Assembly (NCBI RefSeq): GCF_950023065.1
Contig: NC_088678.1
Location: 62,216,460-62,280,459, forward strand
DNA length: 64,000 bases
Source: Planococcus citri
Taxonomy: Eukaryota; Arthropoda; Insecta; Hemiptera; Pseudococcidae
Direction: 5' to 3'
Part shown: positions 1 to 11,570 of the stretch, one piece after another
How the letters are laid out: every line of letters starts with the position of its first letter
Numbering within the stretch: the first letter of the stretch is position 1
Notes under the pieces: generated by a model
The model's input: the letters and a program-made list of their open reading frames with translations, nothing else
Database searches by the model: none
What the model was told of the DNA's origin: nothing
Program-made: the position numbers and the translations under genes

Positions 1-3000
1 TCCTTCGATCATCATTTTTTCTTTAATTTTCGCAGCCACCTGAAAATTGAATAAATGACAAAAAAAATCCAAAATTAATAAATGAACAAAAAGACGAACT
101 GATGAAAATTTATTGGTCTACTCACCGCATGTAATCTAGTTCTATAGTCTGAAGTGTTCTCCTGGTTTTGTAAACTTTTTGGTATATACCAAAAACAAAT
201 ATTAGTACATTCAGGCTCATTTAACACCAATTGAAAGTCTGGTCTATTTTGAATTTGTTTGATGAAATATTGCGAAAGGTCAAATACACGGTTAATATGA
301 TTTTCAAAACCACTCGAACCCTGAAAAATGTTACATATTGGATGATTAAAAACCCACATGTAATTTTACTTTTAGATCCACTGAGTTGGATATTTTTTAC
401 CTTTGCTTTCCACATTAGCCAAAATTTCATCACGTCAGCACGTCGGCCACATTGTATGTGTTTATCTCCAGTATCGTAACGTGTGTCGTAGAATTTATCT
501 TTCTGAAATAGATACTGAGCACTGCACGAATGGCAAGAGTTTAAAATGTCCTTGTGTTTGGTTATGAAAGTTGAGCACTGTTGAGGTGCTGTTAACATCT
601 TGTGTGGATTGAATGTGACTGAATCGGCTCTAAAATTTGGAAAATTTATTTTCAGTACCATTTTTAGTTTAAAAAAAAAATCGAATCCATTCTCAGAATG
701 CCAATTGTGCATTTTCAACTGACCTTTCGATGCCTTTTATTAGGTGTCTGTGACGTGCTGAGAACATAACAGCTCCTCCCCATGCACCATCGACGTGTAA
801 CCAAATTTTATATTTATCGCATAAATCAGCGATCTCTGATAAAGGGTCGTAAGCTCCTAGAACGGTTGTGCCTGAAAAAAAGTCATTGAATTTTAATTTT
901 TTTTTAATGAAGTATTTAATATAAATAGCTACGCTCGCGTAATCGAAATAAGAATTAGGCAGATAAAAAAATACTCCTGTTATCAGGAGCATTAAAATGT
1001 ATGGGTAGGTACTTGAAAGGTCATTGATGCCAATTTATCATCAGAGTAATTATACCTACTCAAATTGTAATTTTAATTAGTCTTAAATAAGATATTAATT
1101 TTGACTGAACTAAAATCGAAATTTATTGAAAAATACTCTTCGAATTTGTACGATTAGATAATACGAGCAATTCAGCTCAACGTACCCGATGTTGCTGACA
1201 CCATGAATGGTACTGCATTCTCAGCGATCGCTTCTTTTATTCTTTTCTCTAAATCTTCAGGGTCCATTTTCCCTTTACTGTCTGTTTTGATCAAATACAC
1301 ATTATTACTTCCAAGACCCTCGAATGCGGCTAATTTCTTTATCGAATAATGAGCATCGTTTGATGTGAAAAGAACCAAACGTGGTAAACCATGCAGTCCA
1401 TTCTCCTATGATCAAAAGCAGTCAATTATGCCCTGATTTTCAATGTTCACGATATTAAGGTACATTTCGTTGAAAATTTGATTTACTTTAATTTCCGGAA
1501 ACTTATAAAAACGAGCGCAATTGATGGCGTAGCCGTTGGCGATAGAACCACCAGGACTGAAAATACCGTCTCCTTCGTCGAAGCCGATCAAATTTCTAAT
1601 TTTGTCCAAGACGTATTCTTCCATCAGTGTGAATACAGGAGCTACTTCGAATGTGTAAACGCTGCAATTCAACGCGTCCACTAACCATTGGCCAACTAAT
1701 CCGTATGGGTCGACGCTGAAATCGTTATTTGAAAAGAAAATGAAATTAAACGAATGATGTTTTGATGATCGTATAGATCGTTAATAAAAGACGATACACG
1801 TCCTAATGAATTTTTCTTCACAATTCGAACAATGATGGCCACACATTCAAGTGGTAATTTTTATTTAAATTATTATTCGTATCAAGTGTAAGAAAACGAG
1901 CCACATTGTAGTATTACATAATTGATTCAATACCCCGGAAAAAATACCGTTTGATGTCTACCGTTATTTTTCTACGTCGTTATATGTGTCAATGAATAGG
2001 CCTACCTCAACTTTATTTGAGATGGGTGTTCGAATTATTGCGTGATTACCTAATCAATGAGGACAATATATTTGTTTGCAAGTTTGTTTGGTCTTCCTTT
2101 TTTTGTTTTCAACTTGGACCTTCAATTTTTTCCTCGTGTGTATTAAATCGTACAAAAACCAGGAAAAAATTGATTCAGCGTTTGAAAGAGATACGTACCG
2201 AAGAAAATAACCTTAATTTATTCAACTAGAAAGATGAACGGTTTTCAAGGACATTGAGTTACCTACTTCCCCAAACCCGAAAATTCGTCAAAAATCATAC
2301 CTATTCTGAATAATACTTAGGTAGGTATATGGGTCATTCCGCGTCAATTCGAACAAGAAGTGGTGAGTGGGGGAGGGGGGTTGGCGATTTTTTTGAAGTT
2401 TCTTCTGTGGAAAGACCCTTTAATTCAAAAAAATTTCAAGTTTGTGAAAAAATGCAATTTTTTGATTAAAAACATAAGAAAAAGTTTTGATTGGTGAAGT
2501 TGACCCATTTGACCCCTATTTTCACATAGCCGTTGGAAAAGTTGAAAAAACCCTTTCACTCAATGAAATAAACTCATCACAAAAAAAAATCAAAATTCAA
2601 AAAATAAACGAATTTCAATTTTTTTGCCATGAGTGTGGTTTTATCAACTTTTTCATGAAATATGTCAGAAAGAGGTCAAAATAAGACAACTGAATAAATT
2701 TAAACTTTTTTTGATGTTTTGAATAGAAAACTGAATTTTTTCGAATTTGGATTTTTTTGATGAGTTTATTTTCATCGAGTGAAAGTCGGGTTTCAACTTT
2801 TTCAAAGTATACGTTAAAATAGGGGACAAATGGGTCAACTTCACCGGTCAAAACTTTTTTTCATGTTTTAAATCAAAAAATTGAATTTTTTCACGAATTT
2901 AAAAATTTTTTGTATCGACTTTACGACATAATGCTATCTCAATTTTTTAATATGTTGTTCAGCATGAAAAGTTGTCCATAATACATATATTTTTTCAGAA

Positions 3001-6000
3001 TTTTTGAGAATATGAACGACATGAAAACTACGTTTTGAAACTTTACGAGCTAATTTTTCGTACGAAGAAAAGTGGCAACACTGATTTTTATGATGTCACC
3101 GAAAAGCCTTTTAAAACTCCCAGCTATTGAAAAAAGTTCCATTTTGGTGGGTACCTATCGTGGTTATCGAGTAATCCACTACTGAAATGGATGATATTTC
3201 AAGTTCACTGAAAACTTTGACACCTCCTAGCAGCTTTTAAAAAAGGGCTGGGGGGCTGCGATTTGCGCCATTGGTCATCCATTCGGAGGGTCTTTCCACA
3301 GGAAAAATTTCAAAAGAATCGCCGACCCCCCCCCCCCTTACCATTTCTCGGTCGAATTGACGTGGAATGACCCTCATGCTATTTCAAAGCGTTGATTTTT
3401 ATCCCATGGATGAGAAATGTCTGCCTGAAAATTCTAGACGATGAGTATAAACTTATACGAGTCGTTGAATGAAATTACTATGGGTACAGGTATAGACATG
3501 AAAGACAATATTCAATTATATTTTAGAATTTCATCAGGTGCAAATGCGTAACTGCGTAAATTTCCACTTATAAGGCTTCAGCTCGAGGAAAACAAACTGA
3601 AAGTAAAAGTTGTTGGTGCAATTATTTCAAGTAGCCTGCCTATTGCCTACATTTTTACTATTTACTTTCCCTTCCAATGAGTAATGTTGACGATTCTACA
3701 ATCTACGTACTCGTTTTTTGATCTGTATTAGATTGGGTGAAATGCCCAAAGCCAAATTGGGCTGCCTTGAGTTTTTTCCGAAATCATTGGCCACAATCGA
3801 GAGTAGAAAGAATTTATTTACATTGAACGTCTCATTTTTAAAAAATAAATTGAATTTGAAAGCGATTTTTTTTTTTTTGAAAATTGCAATTTTTTGCAGA
3901 AAAGTTGCCATATTTTGAAATTTTAAAAATTTGAAGTAGCCATTTGAAAAATGAACAGAAATTCACAAAATTGATACAGAAAGCTGAAATTTGCGATGTA
4001 CCTTATTTTCGACTCATAGAATCAATTATGAGCAGTTTCGAGTCCGTTTGGAGCACTTTTGGACCCTCCTTCTGCCCCCCTCCCCCCCCCCCCAACAGAA
4101 AGTTGTTGGAAGTTGCTATTTCCACAAAATTTTACCACTTGAATTTGGAAAGCTGAAATTCATTCTATACGCTAATTTCAACACGCTAAATCGACTGGAG
4201 ATGGTTTTTAGTCGTTCTGGAGTCTTCAGTGACGTTTTGGAAATTCCAGATTCTCATAATATGCGGAGGTAAATTAGGTTTTGGCATAGGAAAAAATTAA
4301 GAAAAAATGTTTTGGTTCACATTATTGTTCCATCCCTTATTTTTTGTACGCACAAGCCCGACCCCCCTCATTATTGTGTATATTTTTTCCAGGGGTCTGA
4401 ACGTAGGTATTCACAATATTCAATTTCTTTCGAATAACAGGGGAAATTTGCCACGTACGAGTATGTTTTCAAAAACGATGCGTAATTTGACACTTCTGGA
4501 ATCGTTTTCACGTAATTCTACGTTTCATGAACACGAATTCTGAGACAAATTCTCATTTGGGCCCATATTTCTCTCCCTTTCCCCCTTCTCCTCCTCGCCA
4601 AAGGTTTGAAAATCATTTTGGAGAAACGAGTCGAATGAAATTGGTTTGTTGAGTTGTTCAATTTTCACTTTGAACTGTTAAAAAATCATTGGAACTGAGC
4701 TCTCGAATTTTTGTACTGCAACGGAAACCCCCCACCCCCTCCCATTCAAAATCTTTTCAATTCAGTGACATTGGAGTTGTTTTTCCATGATTTTGCCCTT
4801 CTGAAGAAGAATTTCGAGACAAATTTTCATTTGAACCCATTTATTTTTCTTCCTTCTCACCCTCGCCAAAGATTTGAAAATCAATTTGGAGAAACAAGTC
4901 GAATGAAATTTATCTATCAAGTTGTTCAATTTTCACTTTGAGGTATTGAAAAATGATCGGAAAACTGAACTCGTGATTTTTTGTACTGCAACGGAAACCC
5001 ACCCCCCCTCTCCCCCCAATATTCGAAGTTTTTTCAATTCAGTGATATTGGAGTCGTTTTCGCATAATTTTACTTTTCTAAACACGAATTTCGAGACAAA
5101 TTTTTAGTCAGACCCATATTCCGCTTTCTTTCCCTCCCTCTCACCCCTCTAAACGGTTTGGAAATCCATTTGGAGAAACAAGTTGAATGAAATTGGCCTG
5201 TTCAGTTATACAATTTTGGTCTGAAATTGTTGTAAAATAATCGAGAATGAACTGTCGATTACACAACCACCCCTTTTAATGGTATTATGGAACCCAACCC
5301 CATCCCTATTTTCATGACCAATCGTTTTCGAATAAGTAGAGACCTAATTTCACCCTCGAAAAAATACATTCCGAGATAAATTTTCATTTGGACTCGTATT
5401 CTTCTCCCTTCTTCACCCTCTCACCCTTTGCTTGAGAAGAGAGTCGAATGAAATTTGTTCATTTGGTCGTTCAATTTTTGGTTGAATCGTTGTAAAATGA
5501 CCTCAAAAAATAAGCCCCTCACTTCTAAACCACCTTTTTTTTTGGCTGTAACCTGTAATATTACTTTTTACCCCCCCCCCCCCCTTCTTCATTCTGGTTT
5601 TGAAATTATATTTGGGGTAGATTTCGCATAATTTCATGCTCCTCAACTCTGATTTTGAGTTGAATTTTTATGTAAGTTATCAATGTATTTCCTTTCTGTC
5701 CCTCCCTCCCTTTTTCCTTCCCTCATTTGTACACTATTCACCAATAATGTGGGATCAATTTGCAGAAACAGCTCAAAATTTTCGTTAAATTCTTGAAAAA
5801 TTGTAGGAAATGAACTTCCGATACGAAAATCGCCCCTTTTTACATATGCTGATGCTGTAATGGAACCCCAAACCCTTCCTCCCCCCTAGGAATGAATATC
5901 ATTTCATGAAATCACGAATTTCGAGACCGATTTTTATTTGGACCCATACTTATTACTCCCCCTCCCCTTTCACCTATCTCTCACCCTTGCGAAAGTTATG

Positions 6001-7597
6001 GAAATCATGAACGAAATTCGTTTGTTTACTTGTTCAATTTCAGTTTGAACTTTTCTTATGCTGTATTGGCACTTTCATCTCCTCCACACCCTCCCCCCCC
6101 CATCCTTAAGATATCCAAATTCGGTTTCGACAGATTTTATCTAAAGTTTTGACGATCTAGAATTTTCCAAGGATTGCACGAGACTTCAAAACGGTCCAAA
6201 GTCATCTTCAGCTGACTCAGCTTCTCCCCCTCCACTCCCTTTAAGATATAAAAATTCTTTTCGACAGATTTTTTTCTCAGATTTTGACGATCTGGAATTT
6301 TCCAAGGATTGTCGGAGGGTTCAAAACTGCCTAAAACCATCTTCAGCTGATTGAGCTTTTTGATATCATAGGGTATGATGCGAATTTCAGCGTTCTAACT
6401 TTATTGGGTGAAATTTACTGGAAATTTCTACTTTCAGAAACCGTATGGAGGCTCCAGACGAACTACTCAAAATGATGCGAACTCGTTTTATATTGATTCG
6501 ATTGGAGGAGTTGGGTCGAAAATAGGCTACGTACCTGATTTCAGCTTTCTAAATCAATTTGGTGAAATTTTGATTTTTTTTTCAATTTTGGCCCAAATTT
6601 GATTTTTGAAAATTTACGATAAACCAAAAAAATGCCCTCAAGTACTTGAAGTTTGGGCTTGTGGTGTATTTTGAGAACTTTCCGGTCTGTTGGAATACCT
6701 TACTCCCCCCCTCTCTACGCCCTTCTAAGATGATTTCGGGTATTGAAAAGAAAATTAATGCATTTGAAAATTTCAATGTTGGCCAAAAGAGGGTCCCTGA
6801 TAGCCACTTTTGGATGAAGTGGAACAATATATCTATGCCAAACCAGGCCACCAGAACCATTTGCTTGATTTATCATTATTTAGGTAAAAAACGCTCATTA
6901 TAAAATTTCGAAATTTTTGAAATTAGTTTGGTTAAATTGGACATGCTTTAAGGTTCACTTTCCCGAAAATTTCTCTGATTTGCTACGATTTTCAATAGGA
7001 ACAATAACTAATAAAATCCTTAATTGGCCCTAAAAATTTGTTTTTAAAAATACTTAATATCATACAATCACTCGAAAGCTATATAAATCAATGCTTGTAA
7101 AAATTGGCCGATCGATCGACCTCTTGAACTTGAAACGAAACGAGCTGAATTAAAGGTATATGTAAGGCAGACTAGACATGTACGAGTAATACGACAAAAA
7201 CACAGTATAATATTACGTAATCATCGACTCACCTGGAAAATAACTGATTCATAAAGTAAGGGTGTCCGGTTTTGACGCTGTATTTGATGACATTTCTGAT
7301 AAACTGTAGTAATATTTCGTGCGTAGACGGTGCATTTCTTAACGTAAAATCGATTACTTTCTGCAAATCCTCCGGCGATTTCCATGTGGTGACGCGATTC
7401 TTCCTATCGTTGCCTTTGAAAACGGCCTCTTCCAGCACAATATCTACGCATTCGCGAAAAAACTTATCATGCTGCATTTTACTCGGCGCACTTTCGAACC
7501 CGCATAGATCGAGCAGAAAACGACTCTTAGACTCGATTATATTCGGCTTATCCGAATCTAATATAGAGTTTAAAGTGATATCCGCAGCTATCGGCAT
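1..7597 (-). CDS. PLP-dependent acidic amino acid decarboxylase (cysteine sulfinate/aspartate/glutamate decarboxylase group), 3' end outside window
   Basis: Seven exons read on the minus strand: 7233-7597, 1487-1715, 1186-1405, 724-871, 401-629, 126-320 and 1-39. All junctions are GT-AG and the reading phase is consistent, giving 475 codons before the edge; family members are about 500, so roughly 20-40 C-terminal residues are missing. Motifs seen: KTGHPYFMNQLF near residue 115, the PLP-stacking His in SNDAHYSIKK (about 217), HVDGAWGG (Asp about 299), the PLP Schiff-base Lys in NPHKM (about 331), and the DKFYD and DTGDK segments. The family decarboxylates cysteine sulfinate (taurine/hypotaurine), aspartate (beta-alanine) or glutamate in the cytosol. 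Wording around DKFYD and SATSGTTVLG is closer to the CSAD/ADC branch than to GAD65-type; substrate is inference. The start ATG at 7597 follows CAAC and is the first ATG after the predicted initiator. Intron 1 is 5.5 kb and full of repeats. Confidence 0.93.
2331..3373. mobile_element. Foldback element, about 1.04 kb, in intron 1 of the decarboxylase
   Basis: The two ends are inverted copies: GGGTCATTCCGCGTCAATTC at 2331 and its complement ending at 3373. Inner arms also match, for example the GTTGACCCATTTG block near 2500 and its complement near 2835, and both arms carry the G/C-run next to the end. No transposase is present. Target duplication is not clear. It is a non-autonomous foldback element or large MITE. 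Confidence 0.75.
3374..3940. other. Intronic sequence without recognised feature
   Basis: AT-rich intron sequence between the foldback element and the next repeat. No coding frame with recognisable similarity was seen. Confidence 0.5.
3945..4275. repeat. Member of the dispersed GAAAGCTGAAATT repeat family
   Basis: Carries the phrases GAAAGCTGAAATTTG, a statement-like run ending in TTTGGAGC...GGACC, and CGCTAAATCGACTGGAG that recur, diverged, at about 6.3-6.6, 12.9-13.8, 33.1-34.9 and 39.5-41.3 kb. An old interspersed repeat with no visible coding capacity. Confidence 0.55.
4542..6130. repeat. Tandem array, about six units of roughly 275 bp
   Basis: The anchor GAGACAAATTTTCATTTG (with changes) recurs at 4542, 4816, 5093, 5373, 5657 and 5923, giving spacings of 274, 277, 280, 284 and 266 bp. 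Each unit also has a C-rich run near its end (CCCCACCCCC type), a GGAGAAACAAGTCGAATGAA block and a TTTGTACTGCAACGGAAACC block in the earlier units. Units become more diverged toward the right. A partial unit seems to precede 4542. It lies inside intron 1 of the decarboxylase. Confidence 0.8.
6130..6335. repeat. Two-copy tandem duplication, about 135 bp
   Basis: GACGATCTAGAATTTTCCAA followed by GGATTG occurs at about 6151 and again at about 6287 with the same flanking CATCTTCAGCTGA and GACAGATTTT blocks. The short duplication abuts the 275-bp array. It shares wording with the dispersed GAAAGCTGAAATT family. Confidence 0.6.
6336..7232. other. Rest of intron 1, diverged repeats
   Basis: Contains a copy of the dispersed family around 6380-6600 and otherwise AT-rich sequence. 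The donor of exon 1 (GTGAGT on the minus strand) is at 7232. Confidence 0.45.
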
Positions 7598-7678
7598 GTT
7601 GCAAATTAATAATAAGGCGACGAAAAGAGAAATGAAATGAAAATGGTGCAAATATTTTAGAATCGAAGATGATCACGA

Positions 7679-7715
7679 ACTGAACGCATTTGCGGGGTTT
7701 CTAATCCGTTTTATA
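7679..7715 (-). promoter_or_regulatory. Core promoter of the decarboxylase gene: TATA box plus TCAGT initiator
   Basis: On the minus strand TATAAAA lies at 7715-7709 and the arthropod initiator TCAGT at 7683-7679, with A+1 at 7681. The spacing of about 34 nt is slightly long but within the usual range for TATA promoters. The resulting 5' leader is about 84 nt, has no upstream ATG, and ends at the CAAC-ATG used here as the start. Motif match only; no transcript evidence. Confidence 0.55.
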
Positions 7716-9004
7716 TGTAAGGTCATCAAAACAAAACTAACACTCGATTGTAATTTGCGATAATTATACCACATCAAGGGTGCTGCGAAGGCATCGCCGA
7801 TGATGATCGATTGGTATTAACCTATCTTCCCACAGTCCAGACTTTCCCTTTTGACCGTGGCATATGCATTGTAATCAGACCACCGACGATGCCGGTATCA
7901 ATGTCACGATTATTAGTTTTTTGTTTCTTAATAGTCGTCTTCTTCTTCTATACGTGTTCGGCGTTTTAGAATATTATATTTCGCGAATGCAGTCAAATAA
8001 TACGATACATGAACGGAATTCGTAATTACAATAATCGAGCATTTCCGTGAACTGTAATTTCCATGTATTTCTCGTATTCGCCGCCGATCCGTCATAGTTG
8101 AGCAGGTTCAATGATACCCACTTGTTTGAGGTTTATTGTAAAAATACGTACGTGTGTTTGTATATTGTATTTTGCATTAACGTACTTGATACTTTTGCTA
8201 GGAATGAAAAGAATTTTGGTAGAAAGGGAAGGTATTGAAAATGAAAAAAAAAAACAGTTCATGAAATATTATCTCTATTTCTATCATTCAGTTGAACTGA
8301 AATAAAGGCCAACCGCCAACATTTCCTTATTGAAGAATGAAGATTGTCCATGTGTAAATAACAGTCACAACCACTAACTGATCATGACCGATTAACATGG
8401 CAAGTCGAGTTACTATTGTAATATGCACGCTGACATTGCATAAATGAGTTACCAAAGAGTAGAAATGAGCTCACTGTATCATGGTAAGATTCTCTTCTTC
8501 ATTATAAAAATTAATTAAATTGGAAATTAAAAATACCTAAAAATTTAAGCGATGCTATTTAGTGATAAGTTTGGGTCAAAAATTCGTCTTGACGACGTTA
8601 GTGTGAGCAAGAGACGAATGCAAAATACGAAATTCAATTCACAGCTGTATATACCTACGAGTACGAGTTGAAACCGAGAAAAAATTCTTTTCGTAATCTC
8701 GAACGAAAGGGCGGTGCTATCGACGCGCCACTTTTACGTAGTCACGATAACAGCTGATCATTTCTAATACTACGAGCCACTTATTTATGCAATAATTTTT
8801 TTTAGAATTGTGGTCCCATACATTTTACGAGTAGGTACATCTCTTTTTTGCCAAAAATGCTAAAAAACTTTCGTTTTTTCACCAAAAAATTAAAAAAATC
8901 GTTTTTTTGGTAAAAATTGTGAAGTATTATTTTTTGCCAATAATTTGCTGAGATCTAATTTTTTGTTGAAATTGTTGAAGACTTGTTTTTTGCTTGAAAT
9001 TTAC
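7716..9004. other. Region upstream of the decarboxylase promoter, no gene seen
   Basis: AT-rich sequence with no frame that reads like protein on either strand. It may contain upstream regulatory sequence for the decarboxylase, but nothing specific can be supported. Confidence 0.4.
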
Positions 9005-10613
9005 AAGAACTCTCTCTTTTTAGCAGAAGTACCAATAAAGTTCACGTTTTGAAAATAAAAAATTGGAAACAACCCTTCTCCACCTCCCCCCTTCAAAAAA
9101 ATACTCAAAATTAAGTATATTTTTATGCAAAAACAAAAAATTTTTCAAGTCTCGCTTTTTGAAAAAAATTCCCATTTTTTCCAAGAATCTTTTAAAAATG
9201 TTATCTTGGCAGAAAGGAGGAGTTGCGATAAGGCCAGTTTTTCTTTTTTATCGTAAAATATCTGTTTGAACCTGATAAACATTATGTGAGGTGATTTTCC
9301 TACTTTCGACCCTCGGAGGCAGAAATTGGGGGGGGGGGTTGATATTTGAAAAATTTTGGAACCACCGTTTTGAACCTACCCCTTTGAGCCTCGCTAAAAA
9401 GCTTTTCACAGTTTATTAGTATCTGAAAGACCTTCATCCTACCAAATTTTGAGCTCAATAAAAATTTTCGCTGGTACTCAAAAATCCAATTTTCCAATTT
9501 TTCGTAATTTCGATATTTTGGGAACCCCCGGAAAACTAGTAACCTGCGATTTGCGCTAAACGTAACGTTTTGAGGTATATATTCGATTATCCAAGTGAAA
9601 AAGTTCAATTAAGCTCCCTGTATACGATTTGTAATTTTGAACCCTGTTTTTTAGAGCTCCCCATTTTAGGAACCCCTTCCCCTAAAAAGGCGTTTATGCA
9701 TATTTTTTCAAATAAATTGAATAATTTGCATTTGAAATGCACCAGCAAGTGCTCGAGAATTTTTCATATGATTTTCCCCATAACTTTCGAAATTCAGCTA
9801 TTTTGGGTCAAATTCTGAGATTTAACATTCAAAATTTGACCCAAAATAGTCCAATTTCGAAAGTTACTGGAAAAATCATTCGAAAAATTATCGAGCACTT
9901 GCTTGTGTGTTTCAAATGTAAATTCTTCAATTTATTTCAAAAACTACGCATAAACGCCTTTTTTAGGGGTGCCTAAAATGGGGGGCTCTGAAAAAAAGGG
10001 TGGACCTTAATTGAACTTTTTCACTTGGATAATCGAAAATATACCTCAAAACGTTACGTTTGGCGCAAATCCCAGGCTTCTAGTTTTCCAGGGGTTCCTA
10101 AAATATCGAAATTACGAAAAATTGGAAAATTGGATTTTTGAGTACCAGAGAAAATTTTTATTGAGCTCAAAATTTGGTAGGATGGAGGTCTTTCAGATAC
10201 TAATAAACTGTAAAAAGCTTTTTAGCGAGGTTCAAAGGGGTAGGATCAAGATGGTGGTTCCAAAATTTTCAAAAAATTGAAACTCCCCCCAATTTCTGCC
10301 CCTGAGGGTCGAATGTAAGAACATCACCTCACATAACGTTGGTATCTGATTCAAAAAGATATTTTACGCTTAAAAAGTATTTGAAAATAATACTCAGTGG
10401 TTCCTAAAATTATTTTTTTATTCGCAACTTTGGGAACCCCTGCAGTGCCCAAAAAATGGTCATTTTGGGTTAACTAACCAGGGATTCGTATTTTGGACAT
10501 TTATTATAACATTTTCAGAGTGGTCGAGTTGAAAACTAGGTGGGGCCAAAAAATGGCCTTATTGCAACTCCTCCTTACTAAAAAGTCTCGCTTTTTTGGC
10601 CAGAAGTACCACA
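9005..10613. mobile_element. Large foldback element, about 1.6 kb
   Basis: Left arm (about 9005-9790) and right arm (about 9850-10613) are inverted copies around a centre near 9820-9850, where TTTGGGTCAAATT and its complement face each other. The ends share a TTTTAGCAGAAGTACC/GGCCAGAAGTACC segment and a GGAGGAGTTGC block. Both arms keep the same open frame of about 90 codons (9608-9300 minus and 10011-10280 plus, containing NYEKLENWIFEYQRKF), opened by TTG and not ATG. No known domain is recognised. It is most likely a non-autonomous foldback transposon. Confidence 0.75.
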
Positions 10614-11040
10614 AGCAAAAATAATAACAAGATAAACTTCTGAACACCAATTTTAATCGAGAATTAAGCATAAAAAAAGACTGACAAACAGATCTTAAAA
10701 ATAAAATAATGAAAAACAGTATATGAATGCGTAGCCAATATTAGGTATTTGTAGGGTTTTTCGATGTTGAGCTATATATTCTCCTAACGCTCTCCTCCGT
10801 CTGAAAAAAACCTACCTTGAATGTTTAACTTTATGAAAAACAATAAAAAATAAAACTAAATTGTACATATAATAAGTATAACAGAAAATAGGGGGGGAAA
10901 AAATGGAAAAGAAATAAAGACAAAAAAATTAATATCAGGTGCATGAATAAAACCTTGAAGGAAGTCAACAACCAGGCATGAAATAAAAACACTTACCTAA
11001 TATATCAAAAACGTCATCGAGTCGTCAGGAAACCGTTTTC
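10614..11040. other. No feature recognised
   Basis: AT-rich sequence between the foldback element and the OTU gene remnant. Nothing supported. Confidence 0.4.
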
Positions 11041-11042
11041 AT

Positions 11043-11554
11043 TTATACTAGTTCTGGGCTCATTTGTGGCAACATAGGCACAATAACACTGTAGTGGCCC
11101 GCATCCTGATTAGTCAGGTATAAATCAATTGAATCAGGACCTTCACCTCCAGAAAATATCAACTCACTGTCGTCCCTACAGTACACAATTACACATTTAG
11201 TGATCAATTATATACAGAGCATGTAGCATGTACTTCAACATCAGTTGCATACACACCAGACTTGATCATCACAGTGGCATAATCTGTCTTGTTTCTTAAT
11301 CTGGAACATCTGACTTTGTTTCGAGGACAATCAGAGCCCAAACTTTTACATAAAGCATTTGTTTGCATACAATAGTGTTCATTACCCACTATAAAAGGTT
11401 CGTAATGGTCCCAATTGTCAACTATAAAAGTGATAATGCTTTTACGCACTTCCTCATGACACTCTTCTGAATGAAACAGTGCAATGGAGATGGCGAGAAA
11501 GAAACAATTTCCATCTCCTGTTACATTGATCTCCTGGACAAATAGCTCGCTCAC
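11043..11554 (-). pseudogene. OTU-family cysteine protease (deubiquitinase-like), frameshifted
   Basis: On the minus strand the N-terminal part has the OTU catalytic block GDGNCFFLAIS (Asp and Cys). It continues for about 116 codons to 11204, with VRKSIITFI and YATDVEVHA typical of the fold, and then hits a stop. In another frame the C-terminal part resumes at about 11200 with CVIVYCRDD, and NQDAGHYSVIVP carries the catalytic His, before a stop at 11043. A single small indel near 11200-11210 separates the two halves, so all catalytic residues survive but the frame is broken. There is no in-frame ATG at the 5' end, so it is either truncated or spliced from an upstream exon (AG acceptors occur near 11555 and 11534). 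Such compact OTU genes are often carried by transposons; host origin is possible. Confidence 0.75.
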
Positions 11555-11570
11555 TATGGCAGTTCCAAAT

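Noticed and set aside
4542..6130. Possible coding frames with Pro-rich runs
   Set aside because: Pro-rich peptides come from C-runs in the 275-bp tandem units.
7272..7640. Open frame of 122 codons on the plus strand
   Set aside because: Shadow of decarboxylase exon 1 on the opposite strand.
7598..7651. A hydrophobic, signal-peptide-like N-terminal extension of the decarboxylase (HHFHFISLFVALLLIC)
   Set aside because: It would have to start at a TTG codon; there is no ATG in that frame, and the segment falls in the predicted 5' leader between initiator and the CAAC-ATG at 7597.
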